A stretch of 64,000 bases of DNA, from NCBI RefSeq assembly GCF_030553305.1, contig NZ_JARRAH010000001.1, positions 1,860,001 to 1,924,000 on the forward strand, in the 5' to 3' direction. This document shows, in pieces, positions 1 through 8,573 of the stretch (within the stretch, counting starts at the first letter, position 1; every line of letters starts with the position of its first letter). The notes beneath the pieces were generated by a model, which saw only the letters and a list, made by a program, of their open reading frames with translations, did not search any database and had not been told where the DNA came from. The stretch is from Halomarina ordinaria. Its GTDB lineage: Archaea > Halobacteriota > Halobacteria > Halobacteriales > Haloarculaceae. The position numbers and the translations under genes were made by a program.

Positions 1-174
1 ACGGTCGAGGCCGGCGTGAACGAACTCGTCGAACCCGCAGAGCTGAGCGCGCGCCTCGAGACCCTGCTGACCGACGCCGACGCCCGCGACGCGATGACCG
101 GCCACCCGGACCTCTACGGCGACGGCGACGCCGGCGAACGCATCGTCGCGGCGCTCGACGCCGCCCTCGACTGA
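1..174 (+). CDS. wecB: UDP-N-acetylglucosamine 2-epimerase, C-terminal end (partial)
   Basis: Only the last 57 codons are in the window, in frame 1 up to TGA at 172-174. They read TVEAGVNELV near the left edge and YGDGDAGERIVAALDAAL at the end. Both match how WecB-type UDP-GlcNAc 2-epimerases close (RPET-VEAG-N-LV, then a YGDG-A--RIV helix). The family interconverts UDP-GlcNAc and UDP-ManNAc for surface polysaccharide or N-glycan precursors. The next glycosyltransferase starts one base after this stop, so the two are probably co-transcribed. The call rests on two short motifs. A GT-B glycosyltransferase, which shares the fold, is the main alternative. Confidence 0.6.
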   Translation, partial: TVEAGVNELVEPAELSARLETLLTDADARDAMTGHPDLYGDGDAGERIVAALDAALD

Positions 175-175
175 G

Positions 176-1186
176 ATGGGCGGGCACGTGCTGTGGCTGA
201 CGCCGGACAAGCCGGCGAACATCAGCGTCGGTCGCCGACGTATCGCCGAGTGCCTCGAAGCCCGCGGCTTCGACGTGACCCTGCGCGGGACGACGCCCCG
301 GACGCTCCTCGCGTCGGTGCGCGAGCGCGACCGGTACGACGTCGTCGTCGGGACGACGCGGTCGGGGGCGCTCGCGGGGGCACTCCTTCGCCTGCTCGGC
401 CGGCCCCTCGTGGTCGACCACGTCGACCCCATCCGGCAGTTCGAGGCGACCCACCCCCGGTGGCTGTCGCTCCCCGTACGCGTGCTCGAAGCGTGTGCGT
501 TCCGGCTCTCGACGCACACGCTGTACGTCTACGAGGAGGAGGAACACCGGGCGCGCCGGCACGCCCCCGCGGCGACGAAGGCCGACCTCGGCGTCTCCTA
601 CGAGCGGTTCGCGGACCCGGACCCGGCGGCCGTCGAGCGCGCCCGCGAGCGCCTCGCCGACGCCGGCGTCGCACCCGACGACCGGGTGGCCGTCTACGTC
701 GGGGGGCTCGAACCGCTCTACCGCATCGAGGAACTGCTCGCGGCGGCGCGCTACCTCGACGGCTGGACGCTCCTCGTCCTCGGCGCGGGGAGCCTCGAAC
801 CGGCCGTCGCGCGCGCCGCCCGCGAGCGCGAGAACGTCGTCTTCCTCGGCACCGTCCCCCACGAGGACGTCCCGGGCTACCTGCACCGCGCGGAGGTGGG
901 GGTCTGCCTCGTCGACGACCCGCACACGCTGAAGGTGCTGGAGTACGGCGCGGCGGGGCTGTCGGTCGTCCAGGCGCGCGGCCGGGCGGAGGCGCGCTTC
1001 GGTGAGCACGTCACGTTCTGCGACCCGACGCCGACGGGTGTCGCGGGCGGCATCCGCGAGGCGGGCGCCCGACGGCGCGACGCCGACCACGGCCCCGAGG
1101 CGTTCCGCGAGTACGTCGCAGGCTTCGATTACGACCGCGTCGCGGGCCGATACACCGAAGTGTTACGAACGGTTCTGGGCGAATAA
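176..1186 (+). CDS. glycosyltransferase, GT-B fold (GT4-like)
   Basis: 336 residues. The N-terminal half carries an acceptor-domain Rossmann start (VLWLTPDKPANISVGRRR). The C-terminal half, from about residue 165, has the donor-binding Rossmann unit: VAVYVGGLEPLYRIEELL, then LLVLGAGSLEP, VVFLGTVPHEDVPGYL and KVLEYGAAGLSVV near residue 250. The last three are the usual landmarks of family 4 transferases, the KVLEY glutamate contacting the nucleotide sugar. It starts one base after the preceding stop and is followed by a sulfatase-fold gene, so it probably acts in assembling a surface glycan. Donor and acceptor sugars cannot be read from sequence. Confidence 0.85.
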   Translation: MGGHVLWLTPDKPANISVGRRRIAECLEARGFDVTLRGTTPRTLLASVRERDRYDVVVGTTRSGALAGALLRLLGRPLVVDHVDPIRQFEATHPRWLSLPVRVLEACAFRLSTHTLYVYEEEEHRARRHAPAATKADLGVSYERFADPDPAAVERARERLADAGVAPDDRVAVYVGGLEPLYRIEELLAAARYLDGWTLLVLGAGSLEPAVARAARERENVVFLGTVPHEDVPGYLHRAEVGVCLVDDPHTLKVLEYGAAGLSVVQARGRAEARFGEHVTFCDPTPTGVAGGIREAGARRRDADHGPEAFREYVAGFDYDRVAGRYTEVLRTVLGE

Positions 1187-1196
1187 CTCAACGAAC

Positions 1197-2561
1197 ATGA
1201 CCGACATCCTCCTCCTCACGGTGGACTCGCTGCGCGCCGACCACGTCGGCTGTTACGGCTACGACCGGGAGACGACGCCGACCATCGACGCCCTGGCCGA
1301 CGAGGGGTGTCGCTTCGAGAACGCCTTCGCGCACGCCTGCTCGACCCGGCCGTCGTTCCCCTCCATCCTCGCCTCCTCGTACGCGCTCATGTACGGCGGC
1401 TACGAGCGCATCTCCGACGAGCAGACGCTCGTCTCGGAGGCGCTCTCGGACGCCGGCTACCGGACGGCCGGCCTCCACTCGAACCTCTATCTCTCCGCCG
1501 ACTTCGGCTACGGGAGCGGCTTCGACCACTTCTTCGACTCGAAGACCGACCCCGGCCCGGTCGCCCGCATCAAGCAGATAGCGAAAGACCGCCTCGACAA
1601 CGACGGCCTGCTCTTCCAGGCGCTCTCGACCGGCGTCAACACCGCCGAGCGACAGGCCGGCCTCAACGTCGGGTCGGCGTACGTCACCGCCGACGACCTG
1701 ACCGACATGGCCGTCGACTGGGTCGACGAGCAGGCGACCGCGAGCGACCCGCGCTTCCTCTGGGCGCACTACATGGACGTCCACCACCCCTACGTCCCGC
1801 CCGAGCGCCACCAGCGCGCGCTCACCGGCGAGTACATCGACGAGCGCCAGGCGGTCAAACTCCGCCGGAAGATGCTCGAGGAACCGGAGGCGCTGAGCGA
1901 ACACGAGCGCCAGCAGCTCCTCGACCTCTACGACGCCGAGATTCGCTTCTGCGACGCCGAAATCGGCCGCCTCCTCCAGCACGTCCGCGAGACGTGGGGC
2001 GAGGACACCGTCGTGCTGTTCACGGCCGACCACGGCGAGGAGTTCGGCGAGCACGGCCAGTACAGCCACCACGCGACGTTCTTCGACGAGGTGACGCACG
2101 TCCCGTTCGTGCTGTCGGACGGCGAGGCCTCGGGGGAGTTCGAGGACCTCGTCGGCCTCCTCGACGTGACGCCGACGCTCGTCGACTACGCCGGCGGCGA
2201 ACAGGCGGACGCGTTCTGGGGACACAGCCTCCGCTCGCTCGTCGGAGCGGGCGAGTGGCCCCGCGACTCCGTCATCGGCGACTGGGCGCCGGACGGCCCC
2301 GACAGCGAGCGCCGCTACGCCTACCGCGACCACGACTGGAAGTACATCCGTCGGGGGCAGGACGAGGAACTGTACGACCTGCGGGCCGACCCCGGCGAGA
2401 CGGAGGACGTCGCCGGCGAGGAGCGGAGCGCCCTCGAAAGGTGTCGGGCGGCCGTCGACGACCACGAGCGCGACGTGGACGCGACGACGGTCGACCTCGG
2501 CGACGTCGAGATGGAAGACCACGTCAAGCAACGGCTGCGCGACCTCGGCTACCAGGAGTGA
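1197..2561 (+). CDS. sulfatase / phosphotransferase superfamily protein
   Basis: 454 residues from ATG 1197. The frame is open further upstream, but that part overlaps the preceding gene and codes for low-complexity Arg/Ser, so I reject it. The N-terminus TVDSLRADHVGCYGY supplies the first metal-binding Asp of the alkaline-phosphatase superfamily, and TADHGEEFGEHGQYSHH supplies the later Asp-His. ELYDLRADPGETEDV is a typical sulfatase tail. At the nucleophile position the text is HACSTRPSFPSIL, which lacks the Cys/Ser-x-Pro-x-Arg formylglycine motif, so a Thr or Ser nucleophile is likelier. Haloarchaeal glycan clusters often carry such proteins. A role in sulfo- or phospho-decoration of surface glycans is inference. 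Confidence 0.8.
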   Translation: MTDILLLTVDSLRADHVGCYGYDRETTPTIDALADEGCRFENAFAHACSTRPSFPSILASSYALMYGGYERISDEQTLVSEALSDAGYRTAGLHSNLYLSADFGYGSGFDHFFDSKTDPGPVARIKQIAKDRLDNDGLLFQALSTGVNTAERQAGLNVGSAYVTADDLTDMAVDWVDEQATASDPRFLWAHYMDVHHPYVPPERHQRALTGEYIDERQAVKLRRKMLEEPEALSEHERQQLLDLYDAEIRFCDAEIGRLLQHVRETWGEDTVVLFTADHGEEFGEHGQYSHHATFFDEVTHVPFVLSDGEASGEFEDLVGLLDVTPTLVDYAGGEQADAFWGHSLRSLVGAGEWPRDSVIGDWAPDGPDSERRYAYRDHDWKYIRRGQDEELYDLRADPGETEDVAGEERSALERCRAAVDDHERDVDATTVDLGDVEMEDHVKQRLRDLGYQE

Positions 2562-2719
2562 CGCCTCCCTCGGCGGCGTCGACCTCGCCGCACGAGTCGG
2601 CGGACCGCACGTCGCCGCGCCGGGTCGCGACTGCGCCGCGTCGACACGGCGCGCGGAGCGCGCACAACACAACGCTGAAACGGCGGCCCGCCGTCGTCTC
2701 GGGAACTCACTGACCCCTC

Positions 2720-4138
2720 ATGCGCATCGGACAGACGTCGCTGGTGTACTTCGGCTCGCAGTTCCTCACGTCGATTCTCGGGTTCGCCGTCACGCTCGTC
2801 CTGGCGCGCGAACTGGGCGCGAGCGTCCTGGGGCAGTACTACTTCGTCGTCAGCATCGTCATCTGGATGAAGATTCTCTCCGGACAGGGTATCCAGACGG
2901 CGGCCATCAAGCGCATCAGCGAGGGGGGAGACCGGTCGGGTTACTTCGGGGCGGTCGTCCTCCTGCAGGGGGCGGCGTTCGCCGTCGTCTCCCTCGTGTT
3001 CCTCGCGGGCGCGAAGGTTGCCCGGACGTACTTCGACGTCGGCCTCGGCGTGAGCCCGGGCGTCGTCCTCGGCCTGCTCGCGGCGAGCCTGTTCATCTGG
3101 ACGGCGACGAGCGCGCTCAACGGGATGGACCTCGTCCACCTCGGCGCGCTCCTCTCGCCTATCGACCGTCTCTTCCGGAGCATCGCGCAGGTCGGCGTGG
3201 CGCTCGCGGGCCTGGGCACCGTCCAGTTGCTCCTCGCTGGCTACGCCGTCGCCGAGGTACTCGCCGGCGTCGTCGGCATCGCGATGTTCACCGTCCGGCC
3301 GACGCTCCCCTCGCGCGAGCAGGTGGTGAGCGTCGTCGACTACGCGAAGTTCTCCTGGTTCAACGGCATCGAGTCGCGGGCGTTCGCCTCGATGGACACC
3401 ATCGTCCTCGGTATCTTCGTCGCCAGCGACCTCCTCGGCATCTACGAGATCGCCTGGAACCTCGCGTCCATCCTGGCGATGTTCAGCGTCGCCATCAGCC
3501 GGTCGCTGTTCCCCCAGATAAGCCGCCTGAGCGAGGCGGAGGGGACGCGCGCCGTCGAGGGGTTCGTCGACGACGCGCTCGCGTACTCCGGGCTGTTCGT
3601 CATCCCCGGCCTCGTGGGGAGCCTCGTCCTCGGCGAGTCGCTGATGCGCATCTACGGCGCCGAGTTCGCCCAGGGCGGCCTCATCCTCGTGGTCCTCGTG
3701 TTCGCGCGGCTGGTGTACGTCTACGAGTCGCAGTTCACCAACACGCTCGGGGCCGTCGACCGCCCGGACCTCGCCTTCCGGGTGAACGTCGTCTTCATCG
3801 GCCTCAACCTCGTCCTGAACGTCGTGCTCGTCTATCGCTTCGGCTGGTACGGCGCGGCCGTCGCGACCACCCTCTCGGCGGTCGCCGGCCTGGTCCTCGG
3901 CTACGTCTACCTCTCGCGGCTCATCGAGGTCCCCCTCCCGACGCGGGAGGTGAGCACCCAGGTCGGTGCGGCGCTCGTGATGGGCGTCGTCGTGTTCGCC
4001 GGGAGCGAGACGATGCCGGGCGGGATTCCGGCGACCCTCACCCTCGTGAGCGTCGGCGCGGGGGTGTACTTCCTCGCGCTCGCGGCGCTCTCGCGGCGCT
4101 TCCGCGCGACGGTGCGCCGGAACCTCCCCATCCCCTAG
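2720..4138 (+). CDS. polysaccharide flippase, Wzx / RfbX type (MOP superfamily)
   Basis: 472 residues with about twelve to fourteen hydrophobic segments along the whole chain. The N-terminus VYFGSQFLTSILGFAVTLVL and the segment YYFVVSIVIWMKILSGQG are typical of O-antigen/oligosaccharide flippases, as is the central SWFNGIESRAFASMDTIVLG. The protein should move lipid-linked oligosaccharides across the membrane. It lies between the sulfatase and glycosyltransferase genes, consistent with export of a glycan built by the neighbours. Its stop overlaps the stop of the convergent glycosyltransferase gene in a shared CTAG tetranucleotide. Confidence 0.88.
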   Translation: MRIGQTSLVYFGSQFLTSILGFAVTLVLARELGASVLGQYYFVVSIVIWMKILSGQGIQTAAIKRISEGGDRSGYFGAVVLLQGAAFAVVSLVFLAGAKVARTYFDVGLGVSPGVVLGLLAASLFIWTATSALNGMDLVHLGALLSPIDRLFRSIAQVGVALAGLGTVQLLLAGYAVAEVLAGVVGIAMFTVRPTLPSREQVVSVVDYAKFSWFNGIESRAFASMDTIVLGIFVASDLLGIYEIAWNLASILAMFSVAISRSLFPQISRLSEAEGTRAVEGFVDDALAYSGLFVIPGLVGSLVLGESLMRIYGAEFAQGGLILVVLVFARLVYVYESQFTNTLGAVDRPDLAFRVNVVFIGLNLVLNVVLVYRFGWYGAAVATTLSAVAGLVLGYVYLSRLIEVPLPTREVSTQVGAALVMGVVVFAGSETMPGGIPATLTLVSVGAGVYFLALAALSRRFRATVRRNLPIP

Positions 4139-5076
4139 CGCCGGCACTCCTCTAACCGTTCGAGTTCCCAGAGCAGCCGCTCGTGCCCGCGGGGGAGCAG
4201 CGAGAGCGCGAGCAGGGCGGCGCCGCGGTAGCCCCCGGCCCCGCCGCGCAGGGCGTCGAACAGCGGGCGGCGGGCGGCGCGCGCGTCGCCCGTCCGGAGG
4301 AGTCGTTTGCCGTAGCTGTAGGCGGCGCGGGCCTCGAGGTGCGAGCGGTGGGCGTCGAGGTCGGGGTAGCGCGCGACGAGGTCCGCGAGCGAGTCGCGCT
4401 CGCTGCGGTACATCAACTCGGCGTCGGAGCTCATCGAGTCGGCGCGTTCGGCGTACTCGGCGAGCGGTTCGGCGACGCGCCCGGGGCGGAACTCCGCGAA
4501 CAGTCGCGCGAGCAGGTGGCGGTCCTCGACGGCCCCGAGCGACTCGTCGAAGCGGTGGCGTTCGAGACACGCCCGGCGCACGAGGACGGTGAGGATGGGG
4601 ACGCCCCCCGAGTAGAGGAAGTCGACGTGGTGGGCGGCCGGGCGCTCGACGGGGAGCGAGGAGAGACGGCGGCGGCCGGACTCGCCGACGACGGTGACGT
4701 CGGAGTAGACCACGTCCGCGCCGTCGCGCATGACCGCGAGCTGTTTCTCCAGTTTGTCCTCGCGCCAGCGGTCGTCGGCGTCGAGGAAGGCGACGTACTC
4801 GCCGCGCGCGACGTCGATACCGCGGTTGCGCGCCGCCGAGAGGCCGGAGGGTTCCTGGTAGACGTACTCGACGCCCTCGACGCGGGCGGCGAGGTCGCGG
4901 AGCCACCCGACGCCGGAGCTGTCGACGACGACTAGCTCGACGTCCGCGTGCTGGGCGGCGATGCTCTCCAGGGCACCGGGGAGGAACTCGTCGTCCTCGT
5001 AGGTGGGGACGACGACGGACACGAGCGGGCCGCGACCCGACCGCAGGGAGTCGGGCAGGGAGACGTCGGGCGTCAC
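4135..5076 (-). CDS. glycosyltransferase family 2
   Basis: 313 residues from GTG at 5074-5076. The frame stays open to 5184, but the extra 36 residues are low-complexity and would remove the intergenic promoter, so the GTG just before the conserved LVSVVVPTYEDDEFLPGALE block is preferred. The GT-A fold is clear: VVVPTYEDDEF, LSAARNRGIDVARGEYVAF, and the metal-binding DAD in AFLDADDRWRE. The C-terminal third is Arg-rich and helical, as in many haloarchaeal GT2 enzymes. It probably adds a sugar to a lipid-linked glycan. It diverges from the next sulfatase-fold gene across a 59-base spacer. Confidence 0.87.
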   Translation of the reverse strand: MTPDVSLPDSLRSGRGPLVSVVVPTYEDDEFLPGALESIAAQHADVELVVVDSSGVGWLRDLAARVEGVEYVYQEPSGLSAARNRGIDVARGEYVAFLDADDRWREDKLEKQLAVMRDGADVVYSDVTVVGESGRRRLSSLPVERPAAHHVDFLYSGGVPILTVLVRRACLERHRFDESLGAVEDRHLLARLFAEFRPGRVAEPLAEYAERADSMSSDAELMYRSERDSLADLVARYPDLDAHRSHLEARAAYSYGKRLLRTGDARAARRPLFDALRGGAGGYRGAALLALSLLPRGHERLLWELERLEECRR

Positions 5077-5101
5077 TGGTCGAGAACGCTCGGCCGGCGG
5101 A

Positions 5102-5111
5102 GTTATTAACG
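5102..5111 (+). promoter_or_regulatory. putative TATA box of the 5136 gene
   Basis: The AT-rich run AGTTATTAAC sits in an otherwise GC-rich 59-base divergent spacer. It is centred about 30 bases before ATG 5136, the distance expected for a leaderless or near-leaderless haloarchaeal transcript. It could equally serve the GT2 gene on the other strand, whose start lies 26 bases away. Confidence 0.4.
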
Positions 5112-5135
5112 TTTCCAGCGCGAGTTGACGTGAGA

Positions 5136-6092
5136 ATGGCGCTGAAGGAGTCGATACGCTACGCCCTCTCCGAGGTCGGCGCACACTACGACGACAGGCG
5201 GTGGTGGAAGGGCCGACTCACCCAGCGGGTGGTCGTCCCGGTACACGAGCGCTACCCCGGCGACGGGGCCGCGACGCACGTGATGGACGAGGACTGGGAC
5301 ACGCTCGTCGTCCTCGACGGCTGCCGGGCCGACCTGTTCGAGGCGGTGGCCGACCTCCGCGAGTTCGACGACTACCGCCGGGTGGAGAGCCTCGGGAGCA
5401 TGACCGCCGAGTGGACGGAGAAGAACTTCGCGGACGGGGCGTTCGGCGACACGGTCTACGTCTCCGCGAACCCGTTCGTCTCGAAACTGGCGGGCGACGC
5501 CTTCCACGACGTGGTGGAGGTGTGGGCCGACGCCTTCGACGAGGAGGCGGGGACCGTCCCCGCCGACGCCGTCGCCGACGCCGCCCGTGAGGCCCACGAG
5601 ACGTATCCCGACAAGCGCCTCGTCGTCCACTTCATGCAGCCGCACTACCCGTTCGTCGGCTACCCGGAGATGCGCTACCGGAGCTGGTCGCCCGACCGGA
5701 TGCTCAACGGCGCGGAGCGAGAGGAGGGCCCCCACGACGTCTGGGAGGCGCTCGAAGACGGCGAGCTCCCCACGGAACGCGTCTGGGCGGCGTACGCCGA
5801 CAACCTGCGCTACGTCCTCGCGGCGGCCCGCGCGCTGACCGACGACCTGGACGGCCGAGCGGTGCTGACGAGCGACCACGGCAACCTGCTCGGCGAGCGG
5901 GTCTGGCCCCTCGGGGTGCGCGTCTACGGCCACCCGCGCGGGGTGCGCCACCCGGACCTCGTGCGCGTGCCATGGGCGGTCCTCGACGGCGAGCGTCGGC
6001 GGACGAGGGACGACGGCGTCCGGTCGCGCTCGCGCGAGGCCGACGACGAGGACGTCAACGAACGCCTCCGCGCGCTCGGCTACCGGGAGTAG
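5136..6092 (+). CDS. sulfatase-like hydrolase/transferase, short form
   Basis: 318 residues from ATG 5136. Metal-site landmarks of the alkaline-phosphatase/sulfatase superfamily are [18 protein letters not shown] near residue 50, [13 protein letters not shown] in the middle and [13 protein letters not shown] towards the end. No Cys-x-Pro-x-Arg formylglycine motif is visible. The candidate nucleophile lies in [15 protein letters not shown]. It is shorter than the first sulfatase-fold protein and lacks the same C-terminal domain. Both end in the same LRxLGYxE tail, which I see as a haloarchaeal subfamily signature. It probably acts on surface polymers, but the substrate is unknown. Confidence 0.75.
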   Translation: MALKESIRYALSEVGAHYDDRRWWKGRLTQRVVVPVHERYPGDGAATHVMDEDWDTLVVLDGCRADLFEAVADLREFDDYRRVESLGSMTAEWTEKNFADGAFGDTVYVSANPFVSKLAGDAFHDVVEVWADAFDEEAGTVPADAVADAAREAHETYPDKRLVVHFMQPHYPFVGYPEMRYRSWSPDRMLNGAEREEGPHDVWEALEDGELPTERVWAAYADNLRYVLAAARALTDDLDGRAVLTSDHGNLLGERVWPLGVRVYGHPRGVRHPDLVRVPWAVLDGERRRTRDDGVRSRSREADDEDVNERLRALGYRE

Positions 6093-6141
6093 CACGAGCG
6101 CGACCACCACCGCTAAGCATCACCTCGTAGTACCACCCGGT

Positions 6142-7164
6142 ATGACCGACCTCGGCAAAGTCGACCGGGAGTTCTTCGACGAGTACATCTACCCGTACCT
6201 GGGTGCGGAGCGCGACGACGTGACGCTCGCCCCCCAGCACGGCGTCGACTTCGGCGCCATCGAGGTGGGGGGCAAGGCCGTCGCGCTGGCGACCGACCCG
6301 GTGTTCGTCATGCCGTCGCTCGGGTTCGAGCGCGCCGCGTGGTTCGCGTTCCACATCCTGCTGAGCGACGTGGCGGTGTCGGGTATCGCCCCGACGCACC
6401 TGAGCATCGACTTCAACCTCCCGCCGGACATCACCGACGAGGAGTTCGCCACCGTCTGGGAGACGATGGACGCCGAGGCGCGCGACCTCGGCGTGAGCAT
6501 CGTCACGGGGCACACCGCGCGCTACGCCGGCTGTAACTACCCGATGGTCGGGGGCGCGACGAGCATCGCCGTGGGCGACCCCGAGGACCTCGTCAGGCCC
6601 GACGGCGCGCGCGTGGGCGACCGCCTCGTCGTCACGAAGGGACCGGCGGTGGAGGCGACGGGCCTGCTCGCCGTCCAGTTCGAGGAGCTCCTCCGCGGGG
6701 AGGTCCCCAACGACGACATCGAGACGGCACAGGAGCGTTTCTACGACATGTCGCCGGTTCGCGACGCGCTCGTGGCGAGTGCCGCCGCGCCCGTCAGCGC
6801 GATGCACGACGCCACCGAGTGCGGGGTCTACGGGGGATGCTACGAACTCGGCCGCGCGGCGGGCGTCGGCATCGAACTCGAACGCGACCCCATCCCGGTC
6901 CTGCCGGGCGTCGAGACGACCTGCGAGTTCTTCGACATCGACCCGTGGGCGTCCATCAGCGAGGGGACGCTCCTGCTCACCGTCGCGCCCGAACACGTCG
7001 AGAGCGTGCTCTCGGCACTGGAGGAGGAGGGCATCCCCGCCGCCGACGCCGGCAGGGTGGTCGAGGGGTCGGGGCTGGTCGTCGACGGCGAACCGACCGA
7101 CCACCCCGGTGCCGACCCGTACTGGGCGGCCGTCGAGGAGAACCTGCCGAAACTGGAGGAGTGA
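6142..7164 (+). CDS. AIR synthase-related (PurM/HypE-like) protein
   Basis: 340 residues. It starts [19 protein letters not shown] and runs through the PurM-superfamily pattern: [12 protein letters not shown], then [18 protein letters not shown], then [20 protein letters not shown]. This family includes PurM, PurL, HypE, SelD and ThiL, all ATP-dependent. The spacing looks closest to HypE, but no other hydrogenase-maturation genes are nearby and the C-terminal PRxC cysteine of HypE is absent. Its stop is one base from the ThiD-ThiN start, so the two are translationally coupled. I infer a role linked to thiamine or another nucleotide-like cofactor, not hydrogenase assembly. Confidence 0.75.
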   Translation: MTDLGKVDREFFDEYIYPYLGAERDDVTLAPQHGVDFGAIEVGGKAVALATDPVFVMPSLGFERAAWFAFHILLSDVAVSGIAPTHLSIDFNLPPDITDEEFATVWETMDAEARDLGVSIVTGHTARYAGCNYPMVGGATSIAVGDPEDLVRPDGARVGDRLVVTKGPAVEATGLLAVQFEELLRGEVPNDDIETAQERFYDMSPVRDALVASAAAPVSAMHDATECGVYGGCYELGRAAGVGIELERDPIPVLPGVETTCEFFDIDPWASISEGTLLLTVAPEHVESVLSALEEEGIPAADAGRVVEGSGLVVDGEPTDHPGADPYWAAVEENLPKLEE

Positions 7165-7165
7165 G

Positions 7166-8494
7166 ATGCGGGCGGCGGCACCCGTCACCCTCCCGGTGGC
7201 GCTCACCATCGCGGGGAGCGACTCGGGCGGCGGTGCGGGCATCCAGGCGGACCTGAAGACGATGGAGGCGCTCGGGACGTTCGGGACGAGCGTCGTCACG
7301 GCGACGACGGCGCAGAACACGCGGGGCGTGACGGGGTCGCACGTCGTGCCCACGGAGCACGTCGAGGCGCAACTGGACGCCGTCCTCGACGACTTCGACG
7401 TCGGGGCGGCGAAGACGGGGATGCTCGCCACGAGCGAGGTGGTCGAGGCGGTGGCCGCGCGCGCGGCCGACTTCGACTGCCCGCTCGTGGTCGACCCGGT
7501 GATGGTCGCCACCTCCGGCGACCGCCTGCTGGCCGAGGCGGCCGAGGAGGCCTACGAGGCGCTCGTCGCCGAGGCGACGGTGGTGACGCCGAACGCAGAC
7601 GAGGTGGAAGTGCTCGTCGGCGAGCGCCCCGAGAGCGAGGCCGACGCGCGCGCGGCGGGCGAGGCGCTGCTCGACTTCGGCGCGCGCGCGGCGCTCGTGA
7701 AGGGCGGCCACATCGGGTCCGGCGACGAGGTGGTCGACACCCTCGTCACGGGCGAGGGAGTCGAGACCTTCCGCCACCGGCGGGTGGACACCGACGCGAC
7801 CCACGGCTCGGGGTGTACGCTGGCGAGCGCCGTCGCGGCCCGTCTCGCGCGCGGCGACGACGTCGAGCGTGCGGTCGAGCGCGCGACGGGGTTCGTGGCG
7901 CGCGCCGTCCGGTACCACCACGCCGTCGGGGAGGGGCCGGGCGCCGTCCACCACCTCGCGGCGCTGCGCGAGCGGGCCGACCGGCAGCCGACCGCGGAGG
8001 CCGTCGAGGGCCTGCTCGCGACGCTCCGGGAGCACGGCGACGCGGTGCGCGCGCTCGTCCCGGAGGTGGGGATGAACGTCGTCGGCGCGTCGCGCTACGC
8101 CGAGTCGCGCGCCGAGGCGGCCGCCGTCGAGGGGCGTCTCACGAAGACGCTGGCGGGGGTCGCGGCGCCGCGTGGGGTACGCTTCGGCGCCTCGAACAAC
8201 GTGGCGCGCGTGTTGCTCGCGGCGCGCGAACAGGACCCGTCGCTTCGCTTCGCCGCGGTCTGTCGGAACGACGAGGCGGTGCGAGACGCGCTCGCGGACG
8301 CGGGCCTGGAGGTGGCGGTCGTCGACGGCGAGACGGCCTACGAGGAGGGTATCGCGGCGGCGTTCGACGGGGGGGTCCCGGACGTCGTCGCCTTCGACGC
8401 CGGCGTCGGCCGGGAGGCGACGGCCCTCCTCCTTTCGGGCGAGGCGGCGACGCTCGAAGACCGGTTGCTCGCGCTGGCCGACGCGCTCCGATAG
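7166..8494 (+). CDS. thiD: bifunctional HMP(-P) kinase / thiamine-phosphate synthase (ThiD-ThiN fusion)
   Basis: 442 residues from ATG 7166. The first 265 are a ribokinase-fold HMP kinase: [49 protein letters not shown], and the catalytic GSGCTLASA region. The remaining 175 are the archaeal ThiN domain ([33 protein letters not shown]), which joins the pyrimidine and thiazole phosphates in place of bacterial ThiE. Archaeal ThiD-ThiN fusions are well known. It is cytoplasmic. A THI-box riboswitch is not expected in this lineage and none was seen. Confidence 0.93.
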   Translation: MRAAAPVTLPVALTIAGSDSGGGAGIQADLKTMEALGTFGTSVVTATTAQNTRGVTGSHVVPTEHVEAQLDAVLDDFDVGAAKTGMLATSEVVEAVAARAADFDCPLVVDPVMVATSGDRLLAEAAEEAYEALVAEATVVTPNADEVEVLVGERPESEADARAAGEALLDFGARAALVKGGHIGSGDEVVDTLVTGEGVETFRHRRVDTDATHGSGCTLASAVAARLARGDDVERAVERATGFVARAVRYHHAVGEGPGAVHHLAALRERADRQPTAEAVEGLLATLREHGDAVRALVPEVGMNVVGASRYAESRAEAAAVEGRLTKTLAGVAAPRGVRFGASNNVARVLLAAREQDPSLRFAAVCRNDEAVRDALADAGLEVAVVDGETAYEEGIAAAFDGGVPDVVAFDAGVGREATALLLSGEAATLEDRLLALADALR

Positions 8495-8573
8495 GAAGAC
8501 CCCCACGGGAGGCGGACACACCCGTCCCCGGGAACCCACAGGGTTTTCCTCCGTCACCCACCACTCACGTCTC

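Noticed and set aside
222-2713. Long Arg/Pro-rich open frames on both strands over real genes, for example 1188-2672 minus and 1307-2713 plus.
   Set aside because: They are shadows of the high-GC third-codon pattern. They have basic, low-complexity composition and overlap genes with recognisable domains.
2549-4906. 785-codon minus-strand ORF over the flippase and glycosyltransferase.
   Set aside because: Antisense shadow. Arg/Pro and acidic low-complexity text with no domain, while both strands' real genes are clear.
6142-7164. Hydrogenase maturation protein HypE.
   Set aside because: No hyp or hydrogenase genes around, and the C-terminal cysteine used by HypE is missing.
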